6,607 bases of DNA from Bacilli bacterium (GTDB taxonomy: Bacteria; Bacillota_I; Bacilli_A; RF39; UBA660). Location of the stretch: positions 1 to 6,607 of the forward strand of contig JAQVNR010000066.1 in NCBI GenBank assembly GCA_028703035.1, in the 5' to 3' direction. The notes beneath the pieces were generated by a model, which was not told the origin of the DNA, made no database searches, and was given only the letters and a program-made list of their open reading frames with translations. Below, piece after piece: positions 1-4,723 of the stretch. The translations under genes were made by a program, and so were the position numbers. Each line of letters starts with the position of its first letter. Position 1 is the stretch's first letter.

Positions 1-2
1 TG

Positions 3-41
3 CAAGGCGAAGAACTTTATTTTACTGAGAAAAATTTTTAA
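3..41 (+). CDS. Possible 3' end of a plus-strand gene entering from the left edge
   Basis: The window opens in a reading frame that gives the 12-residue tail QGEELYFTEKNF followed by TAA at 39-41. The composition is protein-like, and the stop falls inside the loop of a hairpin with a T-run (25-61), as expected for a gene ending at its terminator. Too little is visible to name the protein. Frame 1 stays open as well, to a TGA near 104, but would run through the terminator. If real, this gene converges on the Nudix remnant on the opposite strand. Confidence 0.3.
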   Translation, partial: QGEELYFTEKNF

Positions 42-61
42 AGACCACTTCTCAGCTTTTT
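25..61 (+). terminator. Rho-independent terminator, plus strand
   Basis: CTGAGAA (25-31) pairs with TTCTCAG (49-55) around a 17-base loop, and a run of five T follows at 57-61. The minus strand has no T-run on the other side, so this serves plus-strand transcription. The 7-bp stem with a long loop is modest. Confidence 0.45.
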
Positions 62-96
62 GTGTGCCTAATTTGTGTTTGAATTTTTTTTCAATT

Positions 97-387
97 TTAT
101 CTTGACACATTATAGTTGGTCTCTCTCAAAGCAACATTTAAAAAATCACTTTCTCCATCGGCATGGCCACCAGTCCAAGCCCACGAATTGTAAATATTAT
201 GATGAATCATTAATGCTTTATCCCTAGTTTTATTTACAACGAAAGCTGAGCTGGTGAAGTGGGCAAATTCATTATTTCTAGTCAATACATCATCAAATGT
301 ATCAATCCATTTCAAAATAATTTCTTTGTCCTGTTCTTCCTGCTCATTATAAGGAGTATAATTTTTTATCAATTTTTTTATATTCAT
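97..387 (-). pseudogene. Truncated Nudix hydrolase (N-terminal part only)
   Basis: The 96 residues match the N-terminal half of a Nudix hydrolase of the Bacillota type that begins with a helical YxPYNEQEExDK segment (here residues 10-21). It continues through a beta strand (TSSAFVVNK, 45-53) and the WTGGHADGE lead into the Nudix box (71-79). The box normally runs GX5EX7REUXEEXGU and binds the metal ions that hydrolyse nucleoside-diphosphate-linked substrates. Here it reaches only ALRE (86-89) and then becomes TNYNVSR and a stop, so the REUXEEXGU catalytic core and the whole C-terminal half are missing. Family members are usually around 165-180 residues. The start is supported by AAAGTGGTG (395-403) seven bases upstream, and the ATG overlaps the stop of an upstream relic frame (TAATG). 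No catalytic activity is expected. No C-terminal Nudix sequence is visible in the 96 bases downstream, which suggests a deletion or rearrangement junction near position 118. Confidence 0.8.
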
Positions 388-476
388 TATTCTACACCAC
401 TTTCATTATATATTCGAATCCATCCAAGTTCTAGCCACTATTTTATTTCTTCAATGCACTTTGTTATATTATAATT
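387..476 (-). pseudogene. Relic reading frame translationally coupled to the Nudix gene
   Basis: On the minus strand a frame ends WLELGWIRIYNESGVE-TAA, and its stop overlaps the Nudix ATG as TAATG, the classic layout of coupled genes. Going upstream, this frame meets an in-frame TAG (438-440) directly before the Trp codon and then reads NITKCIEEIK back to 470. A good Shine-Dalgarno sequence GAGGAG lies at 480-485, but no ATG follows it. Reinserting one G after ATTAT (473-471) would give ATG-AAT-ATA-ACA in the right frame, which suggests that a one-base deletion destroyed the start. A TATAAT-like -10 box sits at 517-522, without a recognisable -35. I cannot name the family. Alternatively, this is a chance open stretch; the coupling and the protein-like end argue against that. 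Confidence 0.4.
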
Positions 477-552
477 TTACTCCTCATATTTTCTCTCTGT
501 TTCAATTTATATAAATATTATACTATATTTTTTCAATCATAGATATATTTTT

Positions 553-579
553 ATATTTGGTTATTTTTACCTACAAAGT
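553..579 (+). repeat. Degenerate copy of the 3' end of the winged-helix relic
   Basis: Positions 553-563 and 564-579 match 1714-1724 and 1726-1741 exactly; the only difference is one missing base (C1725). The shared part contains TTTGGTTA and ACCTACAAAGT. A match of 27 bases with one indel is far beyond chance even in AT-rich DNA. In this copy the missing base breaks the FGYFLPTKF reading frame. Bases upstream (481-552) show no clear similarity to the relic, so only the end was duplicated or has survived. The element could be a mobile-element end or the last trace of a second gene copy. Confidence 0.6.
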
Positions 580-634
580 AAAATATTGTTCTGTTGTTAT
601 ATGTAATTATAATTTTTAAGAAGCTATTATTGTT

Positions 635-793
635 TTATAAGTTTAGTATATTTAGGTTAGGAAAATCTGAGGCATTTTCTTTTAAGTTAATAGATTTTTT
701 TATTAATTTTATAACTTCATCTTCTAGTGATACAATGTGAAATATTGATTTAACCGCTACAAATCCAAATATAAAAAAAGAAGCTATTATAAT
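635..793 (-). CDS. Small predicted membrane peptide frame without a standard start codon
   Basis: A minus-strand frame of about 52 codons encodes a hydrophobic helix (IIIASFFIFGFVAVKSIFHI) followed by a charged tail (LEDEVIKLIKKSINLKEN) and ends at TAA 635-637. That is the architecture of a single-pass membrane peptide. It has no ATG, GTG or TTG in frame. A Shine-Dalgarno AGAGG (797-801) lies 23 bases or less after the stop of the 165-residue gene, and is followed by CAA-ATT-ATA-ATA; the first ATA (788-790) has 6-base spacing, just where an ATG should be. The frame could start at AUA or AUU, or the gene may have lost its start by one G-to-A change. It would form a two-gene operon with the gene upstream. 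No family is recognised, and chance cannot be excluded at this length. Confidence 0.35.
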   Translation of the reverse strand: MIIASFFIFGFVAVKSIFHIVSLEDEVIKLIKKSINLKENASDFPNLNILNL

Positions 794-816
794 TTGCCTC
801 TACTAATATAATTAGA

Positions 817-1314
817 CTATTTATTGAATAGCAGGTTTTTATTTTTAAATTTGGGAATAGTAATATATCGATCATAAATTGATAACCATTCATTTATTTT
901 AGGTTCTTCTGAAAAACGTAATAAATCAATTAAATTATTAATATCGTAGTCAACATCAGGATTACACATTCCAACCATTTCATCACATAATACTTCATAT
1001 AACCTTTTAGATATAGGTAAATCATCTAAACTTGCTACACTACCAAGTAACGTTCTTTTTATTTGATGTTGATTACCATTTTTTCTTAATATCATAGAAT
1101 AATCCCAATTAAATGATTGATTATCAGGTATTTGTGTACTAAAAAATAATTCACATAAACTATTATCTGTATTATTAGAAGTTACTCCCAAACGAAAATC
1201 TTTTTTATTTTGATATAGAGATAATCTAGTAACTACTATATTATTCCAAAGTCGATTGTCTGTATCATTATTTTCTATTGTGATTTTTCCATATTCTCCG
1301 TCTATTGTATCCAT
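817..1314 (-). CDS. Hypothetical protein, 165 residues
   Basis: This is an intact-looking gene with an ATG preceded by a very strong ribosome binding site (AAGGAGG, 1322-1328, spacing 7) and a plausible sigma-A promoter (1348-1375), so it is very probably expressed. The protein has no signal peptide and no membrane helix. The first half alternates short hydrophobic strands with polar turns (GKITIENND, NIVVTRLSLY, CELFFSTQI) and looks beta-rich. The second half (from about residue 97) looks helical, with acidic stretches such as DVDYDINNLIDLL. I do not recognise a family and see no catalytic motif. It stands alone or heads a short operon with the small membrane frame 23 bases downstream. Its surroundings are gene relics on both sides, so it probably belongs to a recently acquired or decaying accessory island. 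No function is proposed. Confidence 0.8.
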   Translation of the reverse strand: MDTIDGEYGKITIENNDTDNRLWNNIVVTRLSLYQNKKDFRLGVTSNNTDNSLCELFFSTQIPDNQSFNWDYSMILRKNGNQHQIKRTLLGSVASLDDLPISKRLYEVLCDEMVGMCNPDVDYDINNLIDLLRFSEEPKINEWLSIYDRYITIPKFKNKNLLFNK

Positions 1315-1347
1315 ACAATATCCTCCTTCCCTTTAACGCATGAATAT

Positions 1348-1375
1348 ATAATACATCAATTTTATTAAAAGTCAA
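1348..1375 (-). promoter_or_regulatory. Sigma-A promoter of the 165-residue gene
   Basis: The minus strand carries TTGACT (1370-1375), a 16-base spacer and TATTAT (1348-1353). A start a few bases downstream would give a leader of about 25-30 bases ending in the AAGGAGG ribosome binding site. The -10 box is one base from consensus and the -35 box one base from consensus. Confidence 0.6.
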
Positions 1376-1430
1376 TTTTATTCTTTCGTGTAAATAAGCA
1401 ATAATAACAGCAAATATTTTCTTGACTTAC

Positions 1431-1464
1431 AAATTTTTAAAAATTTTTCAATAAAATTGAAAAA
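1431..1464. other. AT-rich palindromes in the 1315-1536 intergenic stretch
   Basis: AAATTTTTAAAAATTT (1431-1446) is a perfect 16-base palindrome. It overlaps a second inverted repeat, TTTTTCAAT (1444-1452) against ATTGAAAAA (1456-1464), with a three-base loop. They lie upstream of the 165-residue gene's promoter (1348-1375). They could be an operator or a weak bidirectional terminator, but AT-rich DNA produces such patterns readily. Apart from these and the promoter, I see nothing in 1376-1536. Confidence 0.25.
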
Positions 1465-1536
1465 AGACAAAATTAAATTTCATACCTTTTAATATCAGTC
1501 AGTGCGAAGTATTAGGCAAAACCTTCTAATGCCAAA

Positions 1537-1776
1537 TTGTTTCTAAAAATCAAAAATAACAGGCCGGTAAGTAAAAATAAATTATCTTTAGAGGTTGGAT
1601 TAAGTGAATCTACTATTGATTCATCTATAAGATTGTTACAAAATGTAAAGCTTATAATTAAAAAGGACAATTTGTATTATAGAAATGTTAATTTTAGTTT
1701 TCCAAAGGTTGTAATATTTGGTTACTTTTTACCTACAAAGTTTAAAAACTCCTTATTGTCTTTAATTCCAATATAA
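1537..1776 (+). pseudogene. Winged helix-turn-helix fragment, probably a gene relic
   Basis: The frame encodes about 79 residues. Residues 3-50 read like a winged helix-turn-helix DNA-binding domain: KIKNNRPVSKNKLSLEVGLS, then ESTIDSSIRLLQNVKLIIKK, then a wing-like DNLYYRN. The pattern (helix, VS-KNKL-S-EVGLSESTI recognition helix, LI-KKDN-YY wing) is that of transcription factors or of C-terminal domains of larger DNA-binding proteins. The only available start is TTG at 1537. No ribosome binding site precedes it, and an in-frame TAG lies at 1513-1515, so it is most likely the surviving 3' part of a larger gene. The other frame just upstream (1495-1545) reads QSVRSIRQNLLMPNCF, possibly an earlier part of the same gene before a frameshift; this is inference. 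The C-terminal sequence FGYFLPTKFKN recurs in broken form at 553-579. Confidence 0.4.
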
Positions 1777-1778
1777 AA

Positions 1779-1807
1779 ATAGATTGCTCCTTTAGGTAAC
1801 AATCTAT
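1779..1807 (-). terminator. Rho-independent terminator of the tRNA gene
   Basis: ATAGATTG and CAATCTAT form a perfect 8-bp stem (1779-1786 with 1800-1807) around a 13-base loop that can add a short CCT/AGG pairing. On the minus strand the stem is followed directly by TTTTTATATT, as in a terminator for the tRNA 43 bases upstream. On the plus strand a weaker T-run at 1816-1821 follows, so it may work in both directions and also end the winged-helix relic. Confidence 0.75.
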
Positions 1808-1849
1808 CTCTAAATGTTTTTTATTGATTTAATGCCACTTCATTATATC

Positions 1850-1925
1850 TGGTGACCCATATGGGATTTGAACCCATGTATGTAGCCTTGAGAGGGCTAT
1901 GTGTTAACCGCTTCACCAATGGGCC
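1850..1925 (-). tRNA. tRNA-Glu (anticodon CTC)
   Basis: A 76-base cloverleaf folds completely. The acceptor GGCCCAT pairs with ATGGGTC (one G-U), followed by A73 and an encoded CCA. The D arm is GTG/CAC with GG in the loop. The anticodon stem TAGCC/GGCTA encloses CTCTCAA, giving anticodon CTC after T33. The T arm is ATGGG/CCCAT with loop TTCAAAT. The GGCCC acceptor start and overall form match bacillary tRNA-Glu, and CTC reads GAG. It has its own promoter and terminator and no companion tRNAs here. Most low-GC genomes read both Glu codons with UUC alone, so a dedicated CTC gene is a supplementary isoacceptor. All key positions are intact, and nothing suggests a pseudogene. Confidence 0.95.
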
Positions 1926-1933
1926 ATAAAGGA

Positions 1934-1962
1934 ATTATATAAAAAAAACAGACTACTTGCAA
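1934..1962 (-). promoter_or_regulatory. Promoter of tRNA-Glu
   Basis: TTGCAA (1957-1962), a 17-base spacer and a perfect TATAAT (1934-1939) lie directly upstream. Transcription should start around 1927, leaving almost no 5' leader before the mature tRNA end at 1925. The -35 box abuts the end of the hsp20 terminator. Confidence 0.85.
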
Positions 1963-1993
1963 TAAATAAAACGAGGTTTCCTCGTTTTATTTA
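1963..1993 (-). terminator. Rho-independent terminator of hsp20
   Basis: A 14-bp perfect inverted repeat (1963-1976 with 1980-1993) has a three-base loop and a GC core of CGAGG/CCTCG. On the minus strand the stem's own distal arm supplies the T-rich tract (TTTTATTT). The hsp20 stop codon TAA lies inside the proximal arm, so the gene ends within its terminator. Confidence 0.85.
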
Positions 1994-2385
1994 ATTTTAA
2001 TAGTCTTTTTTGATAATGATTCGTCTTTTTTAGGAACGGTAATTAATAATGTTCCGTTTTCAAATTTAGCGTCTACTTTTTCTTCATCAGCGTCTCCTAA
2101 ATTAAATGATCTAGTATATTCTCCGTAACTTCTTTCTCTTCGAATATAATTTTTTTCTTCTTCTTCTATTTCATTTGATCTTTTAGCTTTTACTGTTAAG
2201 TAACCATCTTTAATTTCAACGTCGATGTCTTCTTTTTCAAATCCAGGAATGTCTAATTCAATATGATAATTATTGTCTTTTTCATAAATATCACATTTCA
2301 TATCATTTCTTCCTTTCGCAGTTAATAAAAAGTTATCAAAATCATCATCAAAGAAAAAACTTTTTGGGATTAAATTCACTTTCAT
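1987..2385 (-). CDS. Small heat-shock protein, Hsp20/alpha-crystallin family
   Basis: This ATP-independent cytoplasmic chaperone binds unfolding proteins and keeps them refoldable by DnaK/ClpB-type machines. The 132 residues are normal for a bacterial sHsp. A short N-terminal arm (MKVNLIPKSFFFDDDFDNFL) is followed by the alpha-crystallin domain from about residue 30 to 120. This includes the ELDIPGFEKEDIDVEIKDGYLTVKAKR core and the conserved NGTLLITVPK signature near the end (residues 110-119). The C-terminus carries the I-K-I form (KTIKIK) of the IxI motif that docks into neighbouring subunits to build oligomers. The start is supported by an AAAGGAAG ribosome binding site just upstream. The gene is monocistronic: CIRCE-overlapped promoter upstream and a strong terminator at the stop codon. 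Repression by HrcA is expected; hrcA is not in this window. Confidence 0.95.
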   Translation of the reverse strand: MKVNLIPKSFFFDDDFDNFLLTAKGRNDMKCDIYEKDNNYHIELDIPGFEKEDIDVEIKDGYLTVKAKRSNEIEEEEKNYIRRERSYGEYTRSFNLGDADEEKVDAKFENGTLLITVPKKDESLSKKTIKIK

Positions 2386-2405
2386 CCACTTCCTTTCCTA
2401 ATATA

Positions 2406-2433
2406 ATTATAACACAACATTAGCACTTGTCAA
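2406..2433 (-). promoter_or_regulatory. Sigma-A promoter of hsp20
   Basis: The minus strand carries perfect TTGACA (2428-2433), a 16-base spacer and perfect TATAAT (2406-2411). The start site should be near 2399, giving a leader of only about 14 bases that contains the ribosome binding site. The -35 box lies in the CIRCE spacer, so promoter and operator cannot be occupied together. Confidence 0.85.
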
Positions 2434-2451
2434 CCCCGAGTGCTAATGTTG
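2415..2451. promoter_or_regulatory. CIRCE operator (HrcA binding site)
   Basis: TTAGCACTT (2420-2428), nine bases, then GAGTGCTAA (2438-2446) matches the CIRCE consensus TTAGCACTC-N9-GAGTGCTAA with a single change in the left arm. The symmetry extends five bases further on each side (CAACA/TGTTG), giving arms of 14 bases with one mismatch. HrcA binding here would cover the -35 box of hsp20. On the plus strand the structure is followed by TCTTTTTT, but no plus-strand gene needs a terminator there. Confidence 0.95.
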
Positions 2452-2493
2452 CCGTCTTTTTTATTATATGTAGTAAGGATTTAGATATACGGA

Positions 2494-2787
2494 TTAAATA
2501 TTAAAATTAATTAAATCATCAATATTATTATTAAAAATAAATAAAAGTAGTTCTTTATCTAAAGTCGTTAAATCTTGTTCTAAACCTCGCTTTTCTTTTA
2601 GACATAAATCTGGGCGATATTTTAAAACATCGTAAAAGTTTTCAACACCATAATCTTTTAAATAAGTTAAAACTTCTACTACATTATGTCTCATAACATC
2701 TAAATTTGTAATTACTTCATTAGATAAAAATTTTTTTAATTCCTCTAAATTTTCATTTGTTAAATCAAATTGTTTTAAAAAGTCCAT
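2494..2787 (-). CDS. Hypothetical helical-repeat protein, 97 residues
   Basis: This is the last gene of the three-gene operon, starting inside the end of the 647-residue gene (23-base overlap, different frame), so its translation is probably coupled. The ATG is preceded by AGGAG (2800-2804) at a long spacing of 12 bases, and there is a stop directly upstream in frame, so no other start is likely. The protein is all-helical by appearance, acidic and soluble. Residues 32-65 contain one clear repeat unit, NVVEVLTYLKDYGVENFYDV followed by LKYRPDLCL, with the same pattern as repeats in the 647-residue neighbour (helix, G, helix, CP or RP, hydrophobic end). This resembles mTERF-type repeats by eye. 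It may be a small partner or a detached C-terminal unit of the larger protein. No terminator is evident between its stop and the CIRCE element. Confidence 0.8.
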   Translation of the reverse strand: MDFLKQFDLTNENLEELKKFLSNEVITNLDVMRHNVVEVLTYLKDYGVENFYDVLKYRPDLCLKEKRGLEQDLTTLDKELLLFIFNNNIDDLINFNI

Positions 2788-4708
2788 TGTTTTTATCTAC
2801 TCCTATTCTTTTAATAGCTTCTTTAATGAAATCATATTCGTGTGGTTCTAAAAGGGTATTAAATGTTATAGCATAAAGTAGTGCTTCTTTTTCTGGCACT
2901 TTTAAATCTATCAATATTCTAAATACTTTAAATACTTTTGGTCTAGAAATAATTTGCGTTCCAAATACTAATTCGGTTTTTCTTTTAAGTAACCCTTTTG
3001 GGGCATTAGTATAAATTGCCGCTCGATACCCCTCATCAATTAATTCCATAACAGGATAAGCTGATTTGATATTTTCGATTTCGAAGTCACTCATTATAAG
3101 CCAACTTTCATTTATGGCGGTATTATAATGCTCATTTTCAGTATGGGTTATTTCCGGAAGTGATGATTCTACTAACTCCGGAGGATATAGTGAGTTATCT
3201 AAATCATTCGTCTTTTTATTAAGTTTCTTTTTGGCATTAGAATATGTAGACCAAACACTCAGATTATTTTTAAATGCATAATAAACTCTTTTTATTATTA
3301 ATGATTTAAATGCTGTTCCAGCTTTCGATGGATATTCGTGGATATAATCATTTAATCCAACTTCAATAAACTGATCTAGTTTCGCATCTAAATTTTTACT
3401 ACAAAGAACTGAATAACTGGGATTATTTTCATTAAAGAAAGATTCTAAATCAAACCCATACATTTCCAAGATATCAAGGTTATATTCTACTTCCGTTTTT
3501 TCTTGATTTTTTCTTTTAGACTCAAATATACTTGGACATTTGTCTAGAATGTCACTAATGTTTGCACCTTTTTTCTTCAATTTAGACATGATTATTTTTA
3601 GATTATTTGGGTTTGCAGTAAGTAAAGCAATGTTGGTTTTTATAATCTTTTTAATTGGTATTTTTATATTATAAAAAATAGAAATATTTTTTTTAAAGTT
3701 TGCTAAACCTTCACAGGTAAATAAAGTTGTGCTCGTATTAATTATCTTTTTAAATTCAGGGGTATCTGGAGTTATATTATATTCTGTTTCTAAAAGCTCT
3801 AAAATGGTACTAATAATTTCTGGGTTAGAATTAATAAGTATGTAGATAAGGCTATAAATATTGCCGGGCTTAAATTCTTGAATTGTTTTTTTGTTAATTA
3901 GTTCTTTCGCAGTATTTTCCAGAGTGGTTAAATCTTTAACTGCAATTAATTTTAATTTTAAAGATATTTCTAAATCATCATAATTATATCCTAAGGTAGC
4001 TATTATTTCTTTGACTTTTTGAGTACGTTCTGCCTCTACCAACTTCGTTTCTGTTTTAGGAACTTCGTTTCGAATAAATGATTCAAATATATCATTTGCT
4101 TCATTTATATTTAAGTTTACATTATTTTGATTTCTAATGTCTTTAAATTTTCTTGAATTATGCTCATTTAAATACGAAAAAATAATATCTAAATTTGACT
4201 CTGCTGACAACGGATTTTCTTCTCTTACAATTTTTTCAACAATTTCATAATCTTCTGCTGTAAATATTTGATTGTTATTGATAATTACTAATATATGTCG
4301 ATAGTCTTCAATTTGTTTTTTTGATCTTTTTTTTATATTATTAGCTAAATATTCATTCTTTTCAATAACTTTATTTATTAATTCCTCTAATTCAACTAGC
4401 TTTAATTTTTGTTCATCACTAAAAGCAATTTTATTTTCTTTACCATTATTTATTTGAGCTATTCCTCTAATATATTTGATTGAAACTGCAAATTTTTTTT
4501 GAGCATCTTCAGTATCAATATGGTTTTTTATACTACTAAGCATCTCATCAGATAAGTTTTTAATATCTTCAGAAGGGTTTTTGTAAGTTGCTAAAAAGGC
4601 TTTTAATTCAGTATTATCAAAAGCTAGTTTTTGTTCATCAGATTCTGATTGGTATTCTAAAAGAGCTTGATTTATTATTTTTTCAAGTAAATTTTTGCCT
4701 TTTAACAT
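2765..4708 (-). CDS. Large helical-repeat protein with mTERF-like repeats, 647 residues
   Basis: A Lys- and Glu-rich, soluble, all-helical protein with no signal peptide or membrane helix. The first 290 residues look like long helices with few motifs. From about residue 295 to 463 there are four or five degenerate units of 30-36 residues, for example LKKKGANISDILDKCPSIFE (377-396) and NLDILEMYGFDLESFF (410-425). The earlier unit at 341-367 (NISIFYNIKIPIKKIIKTNI, then ALL-ANP) has the same form. The pattern hydrophobic helix-G-x-D-I/L-L-x-x-P-x-I resembles the mTERF repeat, known from mitochondrial nucleic-acid-binding proteins; this is a judgement by eye. Residues 464-535 are basic then polar (KKKLNKKT), followed by a further helical domain. 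The start has AGGAGGG (4715-4721) six bases upstream, in a 15-base gap after the 574-residue gene. Function unknown. Confidence 0.85.
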   Translation of the reverse strand: MLKGKNLLEKIINQALLEYQSESDEQKLAFDNTELKAFLATYKNPSEDIKNLSDEMLSSIKNHIDTEDAQKKFAVSIKYIRGIAQINNGKENKIAFSDEQKLKLVELEELINKVIEKNEYLANNIKKRSKKQIEDYRHILVIINNNQIFTAEDYEIVEKIVREENPLSAESNLDIIFSYLNEHNSRKFKDIRNQNNVNLNINEANDIFESFIRNEVPKTETKLVEAERTQKVKEIIATLGYNYDDLEISLKLKLIAVKDLTTLENTAKELINKKTIQEFKPGNIYSLIYILINSNPEIISTILELLETEYNITPDTPEFKKIINTSTTLFTCEGLANFKKNISIFYNIKIPIKKIIKTNIALLTANPNNLKIIMSKLKKKGANISDILDKCPSIFESKRKNQEKTEVEYNLDILEMYGFDLESFFNENNPSYSVLCSKNLDAKLDQFIEVGLNDYIHEYPSKAGTAFKSLIIKRVYYAFKNNLSVWSTYSNAKKKLNKKTNDLDNSLYPPELVESSLPEITHTENEHYNTAINESWLIMSDFEIENIKSAYPVMELIDEGYRAAIYTNAPKGLLKRKTELVFGTQIISRPKVFKVFRILIDLKVPEKEALLYAITFNTLLEPHEYDFIKEAIKRIGVDKNNGLFKTI

Positions 4709-4723
4709 AATTTTCCCTCCTAA

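Noticed and set aside
438..440. In-frame TAG before WLELGWIRI as possible stop-codon recoding
   Set aside because: All clear genes end in TAA and none reads through TAG, and the frame also lacks a start, so decay is the simpler reading.
259..474. 71-codon plus-strand frame opposite the Nudix remnant
   Set aside because: It lies antisense to a recognisable protein family, has no ribosome binding site, and its Phe/Ile/Ser-rich sequence is what AT-rich antisense DNA yields.
618..790. Exact 13-base direct repeat AAGAAGCTATTAT at 618-630 and 778-790
   Set aside because: With this base composition a 13-base match within 200-300 bases is expected about once per window, and no inverted ends or transposase are present, so a target-site duplication is not supported.
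1779..1821. T-box or riboswitch at the hairpin before the tRNA
   Set aside because: There is no specifier loop or T-box core and no downstream regulated gene; it fits a simple terminator directly after the tRNA.
2415..2460. CIRCE hairpin plus TCTTTTTT read as a plus-strand terminator
   Set aside because: No plus-strand gene precedes it, and the match to the CIRCE consensus at the hsp20 promoter explains the symmetry.
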